From: Anaspis maculata | Taxonomy: Eukaryota > Arthropoda > Insecta > Coleoptera > Scraptiidae | DNA: 64,000 nucleotides | NCBI GenBank assembly: GCA_949128115.1 | Contig: OX421965.1 | Coordinates: 57,716,012-57,780,011 of the forward strand | Reading direction: 5' to 3' | In this document: piece after piece, positions 1-10,896 of the stretch | Layout: each line of letters starts with the position of its first letter | How positions within the stretch are numbered: position 1 is the first letter of the stretch | Made by a program: the position numbers and the translations under genes | Notes under the pieces: generated by a model | Databases searched by the model: none | What the model was told of the DNA's origin: nothing | Seen by the model: the letters and a program-made list of their open reading frames with translations, nothing else

Positions 1-880
1 TGTCATCACGGCATTTTCTATAGATGATTTAATCCTCTACAAGCTAGTTTGTTCAGATTTTCCATATTTATCACGTTTATTTCAGTATTCAATGAGGAAG
101 CTGGGAGTGCAAATCGCTATTTTCCAACTTTTTCTTTTTTTTTTCTTAGATTTCCCGGAACGGTGTGAAATGAAACTTTGATTTTTTAGATCCAGTTTTT
201 CATCCTCTACATGGTCATAGTTTTTTCATCGAGTCTAGGGTTTTTGTAAGTTTTCCAGAAGAACCACTTTATCAACAGGATTGTCACGCAACTTCGAACG
301 TGGTTCACGGCTGAACTAGAAGTGATAATAATTGGCCTTGAAGATTTTCTAGTGAAGCATTCAATTCTCTACAACTTTGTCGTTAACAATTTTTTGATAT
401 CTCTTGTCGTTCTCACAGCATCCAAGAAGGAAGGTCACGTGGACAGTTTTTCCATTTCACTAGACCGGCGCCGAACTTTGACTGCGATAAACGACTAAAC
501 CAAAGAAGTTAGACATATGCCTCCAGGGACTTTTTTGTAGATTATTGAATTCTCTACAACTTTGTCCCTGACAGTTTTCACACATCTCTTACCGTTCTCT
601 CACCGTTTCAAAAGAAAGATCGCGGCGCATGTTTTTCCATTTTCTCCATTTTTTTTCCATGGTTCCCGGGGTGACTGGAAATGGAGGTTTAGTTTTTCTT
701 ATTCAGTTTTCCATTCTCTACATCGCCATATTTTTTTCATCCTGCCCCTAATTTGTTCCAACTTTGGCCTAAAAATCGCCTCATTTTACTGGACTATTAA
801 TGTAAGACTTCCAATCCGGGAAATTCCAAAACCGTTTCGAGATAAGACACCACACTTCATAATTTTTGTATTAGAAAATT
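1..880. repeat. Diverged ~165-185-bp tandem repeat array
   Basis: The motif TCTCTACA or CCTCTACA recurs near 33, 202, 366, 549 and 715, each time about 165-185 bp apart and in similar context (a T-rich stretch, then 'ctctacaactttgt' or 'ctctacatggtcat', later 'tttttccatttt'). Units near 360 and 543 are the most alike. This is an old, diverged array or a transposon interior built from such units; its left edge is outside the window. A 106-codon reading frame across it is not credible as a gene. Confidence 0.5.
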
Positions 881-1497
881 AAAATATGTAATATATTTTT
901 GAAAAATGGGGGTACGATGAAGTCGTTGCAATTTTGCACCATTTTACGTATCACCCTGTAAAAAATTTACATAAAGTTTCTCAACATTCACTATTATAGG
1001 ATGAGTTGCGGAAAGATGAAGCTAGTTAACGCAATAAACAAAATAGAAATCGCATTCGGCAATCGAGAGATATTGACCTCCAAAGTCGGACCATTTTTCC
1101 GATACCGACAACTTCGTTGTTCAGCAGTTTAGTATGTAGTATGCACCGTATACAACGTCATCAAAAGAAAATGATGAATGATGATCTGCATCACAATCTG
1201 ACGGTAGGGATACGTCAGGCAGATCAAGTCGTAAAATTGCATACGTTAAATTGACGGTGCAGTAAGTTATGAGCACCAAGATCAAGGCAATTTGAATCAC
1301 TGACGTAAACATTACATTATTACATTAAGGTTGATTCTTATAACCATCAGTTTGAAACACGATGGTCAGCCTAATAGAGTCAATTCGTAAATAGCTCTTC
1401 GCCCGCAGTGTGGCACCAACTGATTTCAAGTGATGTCCGCACACCGGTTCTAGCACGCGGCATGTGCCGAAACTGCAGCTTTGTAATTTGTATATAC
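881..1497. other. Intergenic, no gene seen
   Basis: AT-rich sequence. It contains 'tcaccctgta' near 951, the kind of terminus shared by several transposons in this window, but no partner end was found. No coding exon, RNA gene or simple repeat is recognisable. Confidence 0.5.
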
Positions 1498-1934
1498 CAG
1501 GGTGGCCACAGGTGACAGATTTTCGGTCATTCGCCCCTCATTTTTTCGAAATAAGCCCGGACAGGTCAACTTGGTTTTCAAGGGGGACGTTCAACTGCTA
1601 TTAATTTAACCGTGGAGTTTCACCCCCGTAGTCAGGGTGGCAGCCCCTCCGAAAATTTTAAATGACAATTGGGGTTGAGTGATAGACATCATTTCAAAGC
1701 TGGTTCAATTGTCTTTATAGCGGTGTTATTTTCTTTTTTGATTCGATGTAAATTTTTCAAGATAATGCTAATTTCAGAGTTTTTGGAGGGTTACAGCCCC
1801 TTCTAGGAGGCTGGCTCGAAGTTACCGAACCCATGACGGGGCTTATGTACGTCTAGTAAACATGTTACAGAATACAAACAAATGAGGTCAAGTGCCCGAA
1901 AACTTGTCTGTTTCATTTTCGTTGGGCCACCCTG
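1498..1934. mobile_element. 437-bp MITE with CAGGGTGGCC inverted ends
   Basis: The ends are exact 10-bp inverted repeats, CAGGGTGGCC at 1498-1507 and GGCCACCCTG at 1925-1934. TA follows the right end; the left end has TA one base further out (TAC|CAGGG), so a TA target duplication is likely. The interior has no open gene. The superfamily is not assigned; a TA target would fit Tc1/mariner-like or related DNA transposons. Confidence 0.7.
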
Positions 1935-2344
1935 TATAGATGCAAAACCACCGGGAATATTTTGCTTTGATGAAGTTGTCTAACTAAATATTATAACTGA
2001 CGACAACGTTTCGGTGAGCGCATGGACTTCAAGGTTCAGACTTTAATCGAACATATTCTATACTTCATTTTCTACATGCATGTACGTACAGAAATACACC
2101 TTCTTCCACTATCAAACTGCTTGTTTATCAAAGTTCAACTGACCAGACCTCAGTCACAATAAATAACTGAATGATTCATACTCTACTATAGGCTACTAAT
2201 TTTCGTAAGATAAAACACTCATCAACCAAAACAAAGTTGAAAGTTTGAATACAAACCGCGCACCACTTGACTGGTGATCTTTATTGAGAGACTTAGACTA
2301 CCCCTTTCACCAAGTTTCTTTTCTATACACCTAAATTTGTTTGA
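1935..2344. other. Intergenic, no gene seen
   Basis: AT-rich, without recognisable exon, repeat or RNA signature. Confidence 0.4.
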
Positions 2345-2767
2345 CTATAATCGTGGCAAATTTTGACAGTCGTTTTCCCAGATCAGCAGAGACGTCAGGA
2401 AAATAAAGCGTAAACATTGAAATTTCTCCTTCATGCCTTTTCGCCTCCCTCCCCCCCCCCAGATCTGGGTCAACATGGCGCCACAGTATTCGCTTGCTTT
2501 TGAGCTCATGTGGTGCTGCGAAACGGGAGGAACGGAGTCGTCTTTTTCTCGCCCACAAGTTTCGGTCGCGCTCTCCTCCGAATAAGCGATCAATTCGTCG
2601 TTAATCGGTTTTTCAATTATTGCCTGTTCTTGAAAGTTCGCGCCGGTTCGCTTATCGCCCGCTGAAAGGTCGATGTAGATTAACTCCGGGTCCTCGGAGG
2701 AAGTGTGCAAGGAGGACACTAATTGGTTTCCTGCGCGCGCGAGCTTCGGAGTCGAGAACTTGTGCAA
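2345..2767 (-). CDS. Possible exon or conserved promoter-proximal segment
   Basis: A GC-rich island (about 2450-2760) in AT-rich surroundings holds a 140-codon minus-strand frame starting at ATG 2767. The middle part reads like ordinary protein, acidic and well mixed (for example SSEDPELIYIDLSAGD), and codon third positions are GC-rich. It then runs through a poly-C tract at 2452-2462 into low-quality sequence, so any real coding ends before about 2465. I recognise no family. There is no clear splice donor at the C-run. It may equally be a 5' UTR or CpG-rich promoter read by chance. Confidence 0.22.
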   Translation of the reverse strand: MHKFSTPKLARAGNQLVSSLHTSSEDPELIYIDLSAGDKRTGANFQEQAIIEKPINDELIAYSEESATETCGREKDDSVPPVSQHHMSSKASEYCGAMLTQIWGGGGRRKGMKEKFQCLRFIFLTSLLIWENDCQNLPRL

Positions 2768-3564
2768 ATTCTCTGTGAATTATGATGGCTTAATGTTATA
2801 GGTACACACGTACCCCGTACAGCTTCAAGTTAGACATACCATAACCATACCTATCTATACGTTACAACATCGACTAAATTACCATACGAAACCAAACGGT
2901 CGGTGGTGGCAGCCAAAAGGATCGTCGTGTATTCAGGACATCAAGAATGTGGCTTGCAATCCTATCCCAGTAAACACGTAGAACGCTTAGATTCACAGAC
3001 GTTATTGTAAAGTCAAATTTCATAACTATAGGGAAAGCTATCTTCAAGATTATGCCCCCACTAAGAAGGGCATAACTTTTTTACCGCGTTGATACAACGA
3101 TAATATAGACAATACCAAGGATAAAAACTTGTAAGGATGACTGGTAGATGGCGCCAAGCTGGGATCGCCATTAGGAAGCAGACCATTCGTCAGACTTGTC
3201 AGAAGTTGTTGATGTTTACAGCTGTATCCAGTCATATAGCATAAATTCAATTTTAATTTTTTAGCGGGGTTTTGCCGCGCATGCGTTCAGCGGCGATCCG
3301 TCTGTCCTGTAATGGCGGCTCAAGATGGCTGTGCTCAGGAATGGCAGAGTCTATTGCAAGGCTGAAATACGAGAACAATATCGAGAGCCATGGAACCAGG
3401 CGAAAAAAAAGCTTTTTCTAAATTTGGTTTCTAATGGTAACACAATGACAAAACGAACACTCGAGTAAACTGTTGGCAGAAACATCACAAAAACAAGCAG
3501 CTAGTTAGCCGCTACAAAATGTATATCCGAAGTCAAAAGAGAAGCCCACCCTACCGAGCTTGAC
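2768..3564. other. Intergenic, no gene seen
   Basis: Mixed-composition sequence. Short frames here (for example minus 3050-3250) lack protein-like features. No repeat partner was found in the window. Confidence 0.4.
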
Positions 3565-4045
3565 TGACTATTACTATTTTATTTGTAGGCCAGTTTCCAC
3601 GCTATAAATGATTGAATGATGTCTCACTAAATAGTAGCCGAGGTACACATAAAAAAACGGCATTTGATGTTACAAGCAAGCCACTTTGCACAGCTGTTAC
3701 TTAGACCCTAACAAACATTTTTTTCCGCAGCACATGGAAATCGGTCCCTTAGGAGAGCGGGGGGGGGAGCCCCCCTTGAAAAAAGTAACTTTTTTAAAAA
3801 ATATTGACCGATTTTCACAATTCTGGTGTCGATTCCACACAATTTAATATCGCTAAGAAAGATAGAGATGAAGTACGTCACAAGATACAGTTATTTTTTC
3901 ATTTTCGGGCGCCATTTTTGAAATATGGCCGCCTATTTGGCAAAATTTCATCTGATTTGAAAATAAGCTTGTCGCGTGTCTAAACCGACTAATTTTGGGG
4001 CGCTCTTTACGTTTTCTTCATCTAAAATGACATTCGAGATATCTG
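3565..4045 (+). repeat. Left inverted arm of the 2.6-kb transposon
   Basis: Its reverse complement matches about 5665-6130 over most of its length. It includes a G-run at 3760-3767 that pairs with the C-run at about 5937-5948 in the other arm. Confidence 0.75.
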
Positions 4046-4259
4046 GAGGGAGTTATTGAATGAAGGAAGCATAGAAGGCAATTTTTCTCAATATTTATAC
4101 TAATGAAGAAATATTCAGTTACATATTATTCGCAATAATTTGTTGCACACTGTTCCCTGGATCAGCTGAACCAATCGTAGGATCAAGTCCTGAACTGAAA
4201 AGTAATTATTGGGGCTTCTAGTACCTATACTTCCCTCCAAATTTATAAAAAAAAAACTG

Positions 4260-5330
4260 AAAGCATAGTTTTTGTTGGTGCAGCCTCCTTTACAGCTCTT
4301 GCAACTAAGAGTGCAGGGTAGCCGATTTCTTTTGCATTTACATTGCATAGTTTGGCAACCAGTCTTGCAGCCACATCGGTCCAAGGCATGACAAGCACAC
4401 CACACTTCCTATAACTGAGACCATACTGGTTCCCACTTATCATTTTAGAGTGCCCAACTCAATCCTTCTGGAGTTGTGTCACACTGGCTAGTGGACGTGG
4501 CTTGTCCCCACAACTGACTAGCCTGGTAAGCGGCTCGTCGAGGATGCTGTACTAGGGCACCAGATGTCGGAGGACCACAGGGCCAAAGGTCGATTCTTTG
4601 TGGCAAATAGGTTTTTGTGAACCTGATCTACAGTGATACACTCAGGATCACACACTCCATACATGCGGACTGTGTTTTCTTCCGAGGTCTTCAGTGACTC
4701 CTAAGTGAGAGGATGTGCAGGAGGACGAGCTAAAGGTGTGAATGCATCGGTGTAAATATCTTTCCAAGCACTCCACCTGTCTTTTTGTCTTTCTATCAAC
4801 TAAAAAACGAAACGCTATCACAATCTATGTAGGCGTGGAAACCACGCTGAGGTACGGATCTGGACTCTCCAAGAGCTTCTGCAATTGAATGGATTGCTAG
4901 GTGTCTGTAATGCTTGGGGGTACCATAGAGAATCCGTAATTGCCTGAGGCCGACGCTTTTTATGTCGAAGTTGTAGGAGGTCGCTAGGACTACGACGTCT
5001 GTATCGGAACTTGGAATGGGGACGTTTTCAGTATCGAGAATTACCATGTCCATAACATGAAGAAATATCCTGCCATCAGCTTCTTCCATCTGATCGCAAG
5101 TGACATCATTGAGGTTGGTGTTTTGAGATAATCCGAAGATCTGACGAATTCATCTACGGTTGTCACTGAGCCTATGATTTGAGGTAAACCAGAAATGAAC
5201 GTTTCTGAAAGAAATCTGAATAATTCAAATATCATTCTTGAGATTCACTGTGGGGAAAACCCACTTACAGATCAACTGAGGGTAATTGAAGGAAGTGTTG
5301 GCTTTATACATCTGTTTCCTTACCTCAATA
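4260..5330 (-). pseudogene. Transposon-borne gene, EAD/DTD/CD acidic motifs plus Cys-rich tail
   Basis: The minus strand reads, in order and across several frame changes: a region containing SVTTVDEFVRSSDY (about 5180-5115); EEADGRIFLHVMD (about 5087-5050); SSDTDVVVLATS (about 5010-4975); GTPKHYRHLAIHSIAEALG (about 4925-4870); DCDSVSFF (about 4822-4799); a stretch around 4700-4450 with in-frame stops; and a Cys-rich tail with CGCKTGC, CKCKRN, CTLSCKSCKGGC (about 4380-4280). I know this order (EADTR..H, DTDV, GCD, Cys-rich tail) from a high-copy family usually annotated as uncharacterised protein in hemipteran, cnidarian and other genomes. The EAD-DTD-GCD order resembles the acidic layout of FEN/PIN-like nucleases; that link is my inference. 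A 76-bp intron-like segment (5248-5323, GTAAGG to CCCACAG) lies upstream of the first motif. Frameshifts and stops make this copy non-functional. Confidence 0.6.
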
Positions 5331-5466
5331 TGTAACTACATTTGGAACAACAGCGCTGCAAGCTGCAGTCATGAATAACTGCCGCCAAAACATTTCGCAT
5401 ATTCAAATCCACATTCGGGTTGTGGCGTTGAATTTGAAATAAGACGTAAGATTTATGGAACTCATT

Positions 5467-5645
5467 TATAATAATAATAATAATAATAATAAACCGTCTT
5501 TATTGATTTTCCAGAATAAAGTATAAGAAATGAAAATTAAAATAAAATAAACACTGAAAAATCAAACTTATGGCGAAGTTCAGATGAGTGCACAATCACA
5601 CCCGCTGCTGAGGGGTGCCCCCTGCACCCCCATTCCACGTTTACC
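5467..5645 (-). mobile_element. Possible LINE 3' end with (ATT)n tail
   Basis: On the minus strand the segment ends in AATAAAGACGG followed by an (ATT)n run (plus 5467-5493). That is the arrangement of a LINE 3' UTR with a microsatellite tail, inserted in the transposon upstream of its gene. No coding part remains and no target duplication was found. Confidence 0.3.
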
Positions 5646-5664
5646 GGATAATAATAGTTATAAT

Positions 5665-6130
5665 AATGCACCGAATATTATTTTAGACAAAGGAAACGTG
5701 AAGAGCATCCTTGAATTAGTCGGTTTGGACATGTGACAAGGTTATTTTCAAATAAGATAAAATTTTGCGAAATTGGCGGCCATATTTTGAAAATGGCGCC
5801 TAAAAATAACCATACCTTGTAACTTACAGCATTAGCATTGTCTCTATTTTTCTTGGTGATATCAAATTGTGTGGAATCGACACCAAAATTGTGAAAATCG
5901 GTCAATATTTGAAAAAGTTACTCTATCCAAGGGGGTTCCCCCCCCCCGCTTTCCTAAGGGACCGATTTTCATGTGCTGCGGAAAAAAATGTTTGTTAGTG
6001 TCTTAGTAATAACTGTGCAAAGTGGCTTGCTTGTAACATCAAATGCCGTTTTCTTTCCATTTAACGTGTGTGCCTCGGCTACCAGCTTATTCCTTGAAAA
6101 TTATAGCCAACAAATAAATATAATAATCGT
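5665..6130 (-). repeat. Right inverted arm of the 2.6-kb transposon
   Basis: Inverted copy of about 3565-4045; see the parent element. The 63-codon plus-strand frame at 5973-6164 is arm sequence read by chance. Confidence 0.75.
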
Positions 6131-6174
6131 GTGTGTTCAGTGGGATCTCTCATATTCTCAATAATTTCTTTTAT

Positions 6175-6510
6175 TAATTTTTTATTCGTTTATATAACGT
6201 TGGCCTATTTCCGCAACGAGACCTAACACCGACGCCGGTGAATGCTTTCCTCCACTATACCGGAAATTTTGACGAACCCCTGGTGTGTTCCAACACAGGG
6301 TAGGGATTTTCAACGACCACCAACATCGCATGGGATTGGCACTATCGTTCGTATTTTACGTGCTATGCGATACGTCTTGCATTTAGCGAGCATTCCAACT
6401 AAATCGAAAAGCTTGTTTTTAGATGAAAATCCGAGCGCCCACAATGGGACTCGAACCCACAACCTCTGATGTGGCAGTCGAACGCGCTAAACACAACACC
6501 ACAAGCTCCT
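6175..6510 (-). mobile_element. tRNA-derived SINE
   Basis: On the minus strand the element begins with a tRNA-like head (6510-6434). The B box GGTTCGAGTCC is at 6457-6447, an A-box-like TGGTGTTGTGTTTAGC at 6501-6486, and an anticodon-loop-like CTGCCAC lies between, closest to tRNA-Gly(GCC). The acceptor stem does not pair fully, so this is a SINE head rather than a working tRNA gene. The body (about 6430-6200) matches another copy at 49604-49845, including 'ttttacgtgctatgcga' and 'ggcctatttcc'. The 3' end is AT-rich (about 6195-6160). Confidence 0.7.
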
Positions 6511-8899
6511 CCTGAATAATTTTCATAATATTTATTATATCAGTTCTACAACTCTCCTTTACCTAATTTTTGTCCATTATTATTGGTAACAGTTAGTTAT
6601 CCCCTCGGTTATCCCCATCGATCTGTGGCAACACATTTTAATACGTAGTCAGTTTTTATAACAAAGAGGCACGCGAGGGATTCATGAAAACTTATTCCTC
6701 GACTTATTTTCGGCATATTAAAGGTTGAATGGTAATTCAAGTTTAGCTTCAGGAAAATACTCAGTGATACACTTTTCTAGCTGTAGACCGTTCAAATTGG
6801 ACAAATGACTGGAGCCTGTTACAACCTCATTGAGCTAACATTAATTCACGGGCAAATATGTATAGCTGGCGCGGAATTGACTTTAGAGGGTGAGTAAGTA
6901 AGTATACGGCTAATAAAGTCCATTATTGCGCTTCGAGTGTTGACAAAAGTAGAACAAAAAGAATCTTCCCCGAGTTGGGATTACACGACACGAAGTAGAA
7001 ACACAAGATGATCGAAGAGTAGAATTTTGAATCAGAACACTTTAATATTTTCATCGCGAGCTTTCACAGAACGAGGCTATGTCTACATTGTAAGTTTACT
7101 CGACACAGTGGCACATCAGAGCAGAGCAAGGTTTAAAAATGCACAATCCTATTTTCGTCTCCGCTACTTTCATGCCATAACCTGCGATAATTTTAATGGC
7201 CATCGTAATAATTTATGGCCATTTCTATTTTCTAGCCTGGTTTCTCTCACCTCCGCACACATAATGAGCCATGAAGTGAAGTAATGAACCGCATTATTGA
7301 ACAAATCATTATTTACATATCAAAGAGATTAAAAGTGAAGCGTCATTGTTGCGATGGTTTAATAAGGTGAACTTGGCTCACTTCAATCGTCACACGCACG
7401 ACTATCGTCATTTTCATCTTCCACAAGAATGATGTCTCACTGACAGATACTTGACTTCTGAAATAGCAAGCATATGTTACGATAGCAACTATGTCAATGA
7501 ACAACAAAATAAAGTGAAAAAAAAACTGAGAGATTACATTATTTCTATTCACGATGCAAATTCACGAATGTCATATTTTGAGCTGGTTGTGCGCTTTTAC
7601 GTGGGAGGATGAGATGACCGCAACATATTTTCTGCAAATCCAGTTGAAGATGTGTTGGAGGAAACCTGACCCAAGCAAATACTTCATCTCAAGATCACAC
7701 GATCAATTCAAAAAGTGACATTACTGAATTTACATCTTGAATGGGATACAGCGCTGAAACGACGCATATAAAGCCCAAGCCCCATTGTTACAGGTAGCTA
7801 GACATGGGACTTAACAAAAATATTGAAAGCGTTCTTTTCACAACTGGTAGAATGGTCTCTCCGACGTTGAGTCACGCATTACTCATGATATAAGTTCTCT
7901 TATCCGTCATTTATCACTCTGATATCATACATGCGGACCGAGATACGGACATTCCATGATGGATAACTGCAACAACTGCAATCTGGTTGGATCAAGTGCA
8001 AGCTATAGGAATTAACAATTTGGTAGGTCGATTAATTAATCACAATGCTTCCATTGAAATACTGTTCTATCTGCCGTTAAAGCGGGATTTAGTTTAGGAG
8101 TGAGTAGTTCCCTAACTTATACTTTATGAAGCAGGTATTTTTCCCCTGCAACCGAGCATGAGCTTGAATCTGGTGTAATAAGAGTTGAAAAGAACCGACA
8201 TTAAAATGTAAAAGGTTGTTGTTGCCAGTTCATTACACCTTCAGCTATACATTTTAATAATGATTAGTATCTAACACATGTAGGATAAGGATTATGTGCT
8301 AAGAATTGTAATTATCTAAGGAAAAGCATACTGCACACACCCTTTTATTGACAGGAATGAACAAGTGCATTTTAAACACGCGTGTTGATAATGTTGCCAC
8401 ATACGCCATTGAAATGAAGAGGCGAACGGAAAAACAGCTTCAATTGTTGCTCAAGTCACGAAGTCAAGAATTTGTTGGATAGTTTCGTCACCGTATCGAA
8501 TTTGTAGTGAGAATTTTCCGTTTTGATTATTGTTCTATCTCAGAAAACTAGAACTTGCTACAAAAATGGCCCGCTGGTGCAGTGGGCAGTCCAAATGGAA
8601 GTAGTGCATAATGGTAATGGCCACGCATCCATTGTCACAAAGTCTGTTTAAACACACTATTCCAAGTCGACTAGAGTTTATTCAAATGAAGCTATAAATA
8701 TCTTCAGTTGCTGAAGCAATCAAGGATCAATTTTATAGGAAAACGAGAGGTTTATTATGCACCCTTCTCCACGGCTAATTACTGCATTTTACAAACCTCG
8801 ATTGTGTTTTAATGAACACGCGCCACTCAAGCAGAACAAAAGGAATACAATGAAGATGTGAATTAAAATCTGTCCACGCCCATTTTTAATAATTCCAAC
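6511..8899. other. Single-copy AT-rich DNA, no gene seen
   Basis: About 2.4 kb without a recognisable exon, RNA or transposon. Homeodomain-like AT motifs (for example around 7185-7215, 'taattttaatggcc' and 'taatttatggcc') would suit intronic or cis-regulatory DNA, but this is only suggestive. The short frames at 7027-7284 and 7343-7552 are not protein-like. Confidence 0.35.
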
Positions 8900-9500
8900 A
8901 GATGCATCGTAATCGTTTCAAAACGAGAAGCCATGAGCATTACGAAATCCATAACATATACGGCGATACAAACATCGCATCATGAGCTAATGGAATGTTC
9001 CATCCATCTGCGAGAGCGTCACATTCACACCCTCCTGGCGGAAAATTCATTTCCGCTGTGTAAACATTTCAAAGCGCACCACCGCCACCGAGCGCCTTCA
9101 TCACCACCCACTCTCTTGGAAGGGATGATTCTAACGAATGAAGTTGTATAAAATGCGATTGTGATGCCAACTTTTTGAATGTACCTTTACCTTCTGCCCT
9201 TTTGTGTCCATCAGAGCGTTTGTATCGAACGGCGCTCCCGCCGGTAATAAACAAGAAAAAAGTTGGATGTTCATTCACCAGGTAGGCCAGGCGAGCCGTT
9301 TTTTTGTCTTCTTCTGCAGGTCATGTAGCAAAGCGGACAAAGCTTTTTGGGGTCCCATCTGGGCGGGTAATAATAATTAGGGTTTCGCCTTTCAATCCGG
9401 CTCTGCTGGCCGCCCTCTCTGGTCCACACCACACCATCAGAAGTAACGCGTCGTTGCAAGTTTAGACTTGAATTTTGAATCCTTTCGGTTTCGTGCAAGT
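8900..9500. other. GC-richer single-copy segment, no gene assigned
   Basis: This block is distinctly richer in GC than its flanks. Overlapping short frames on both strands (8933-9151, 9069-9278, 9271-9498) show no motif and no splice logic. It could be a conserved non-coding element or a UTR. Confidence 0.25.
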
Positions 9501-9852
9501 GTATGGTGCTGTAACGATTCGATAATTTGCTGTTAAATATACATTAATTTTCTTTTAATAGTGACCCTACGAGCGTACAGTTACGTCGTTAAATACGATA
9601 ACAGTACTTGCGAGTTCTAATTACGGCACAGTTTCGCTATTAATTCTACTTTTATTACCAAGCACAGAGATGTTATTAAACAGTGATGCAGTTTTAAAAT
9701 CCATATGTTTGACTATAAGGAAAAGTCACTCATTCGAATATCAAAGTTTTAACGAGCCTGTTGAAAGTTTATGGTTTTTTTTCTGAACTTGTGTTATGTA
9801 AACAAAAGTATACGGTATGGAAGTCGCTCAAAGGGAGTGTTTCCGGGTCCCG
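9501..9852. other. Intergenic, no gene seen
   Basis: AT-rich, nothing recognisable. Confidence 0.4.
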
Positions 9853-10896
9853 GTCCATTTTTAGCGCACTTTCCCAAAAAATGGGAGAAAGGCGCTTTTA
9901 GCTTCACTTAGTTTGTCCGTCCGTCCGTACCCGGGATAACTCCTCAGGGCCGCGATTCTGTACTCGCCTACCGACACTTGTCGGTGTCGGTAGCCAGGCA
10001 GGAGCGAATTTGATTGGTTCTCACACTAGCTACCGATCCGATAGTTGTCGGTAGGCAAGTACAGAATCGCGTTCCTGGAAATAAAGATATCGATGCGGTG
10101 TAAACGCTGATCAATAGTACATAATGTCGGGATGTCAAGTTGACTTTTGGTTTTGTGTTACTTTGCTGCCATCTTTGATCCGCCATTTTGAATTTCTCTA
10201 AAAATGATCCGATTGGAATGCAATTTGCAGGCAATGTAAACCACATCAAGATACATTCAATTTTCGACAATTGATGCTCTGCCGCCATCTTGTATTCTCA
10301 TATTGAACATGTTTCAAAGTGATAGATTTAGGAGCATTATGTCTTAACGAAAAGAGATATCGATGTGGTGCAAACGCTACTCAAATGCGTAGGTACGTGT
10401 CCACCATATAAAGTGGACCAATGGATTTTGTCACTTGGCCGCCATCTTTGATCCGCAATTTTGAATTTCTCTGAAAGTGGTTCAATTTGAGTAAAACTTG
10501 CAGGCGATGTGAACTTCATTAAAATACATCCGATTTTGGACAAACGATGCTCTGCCGCCCATATTGAAATCTCTTATTAGTGAAAGGCTTCTTGGAATTT
10601 AATCTTGTCTCGTATGAGTATTCTTATTTTCTCGCTGAATTCCAACATTCCGCCGCCATATTGAAATCTCCTATTAGAGGAACCTTTTTCATGAAACTTG
10701 GAACTTACCCTTGTCTAGTACGGCCATTCTGATTTCCAAGCCGAATTTTACGATTCTGTCGCTATTTTGGCCGCCATATTGAAATTTTTGTCCACATAAT
10801 GGTATAGAGCCCTAATTAACATATTGCGTTCACTAATCCTTTAAAAAAGGAAGTACGCTACTGAGCCTCATGCCTATGAGGCATATTCGCTTGTTG
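9853..10896 (+). mobile_element. Helentron-like (HINE/DINE-1-type) element, copy 1
   Basis: The 5' subterminal repeat TAGCGCACTT (9862-9871) is inverted near the 3' end as AAGTACGCTA (10851-10860, one mismatch). A short GTCC run follows the 5' part (about 9913-9929). The middle holds ~115-bp degenerate tandem units containing 'ccgccatattgaaatctc'. The 3' end is a stem-loop, GCCTCAT/ATGAGGC around GCCT (10865-10882), followed by ATATTCGCTTGTT. Subterminal inverted repeats, a GTCY microsatellite, internal minisatellite and terminal hairpin define Helentron-associated non-autonomous elements (Drosophila DINE-1 type). The same ends occur at 17958-19475 and 49893-51900. It carries no gene. Confidence 0.7.
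9951..10071. mobile_element. 121-bp palindromic MITE nested in the Helentron-like element
   Basis: Inverted repeats of about 43 bp at 9951-9993 and 10029-10071, starting CGCGATTCTGTACT and rich in CTACCGACA. The unit interrupts the 5' part of the host element. No clear target duplication is visible. Confidence 0.6.

Larger units (their letters stand above)
3565..6130. mobile_element. 2.6-kb DNA transposon with long inverted arms
   Basis: Left arm (about 3565-4045) and right arm (about 5665-6130) are inverted copies. Shared blocks include 'gtagccgagg', 'cggcatttgatgttacaa', the C-run beside 'ctaagggaccgattttca', 'gtgtggaatcgacacca' and 'aaaccgactaa'. The arms are diverged by many substitutions, so the insertion is old. 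Between them lies a decayed minus-strand gene (about 4260-5330) and a possible LINE tail (5467-5645). Exact termini and target duplication are unclear because the outermost ~50 bp match only weakly. Long inverted arms around one gene indicate an autonomous-type DNA transposon, now dead. Confidence 0.75.

Noticed and set aside
6242..6469. 75-codon frame ending NGTRTHNL
   Set aside because: The NGTRTHNL ending is the antisense of a tRNA B box; this is the SINE.
6434..6510. Functional tRNA-Gly gene
   Set aside because: The acceptor stem does not pair and a SINE body follows directly.
10865..10896. Canonical Helitron 3' end
   Set aside because: The hairpin is present but the expected CTRR terminus is not (CGCTTGTT instead); this fits Helentron-type elements better.
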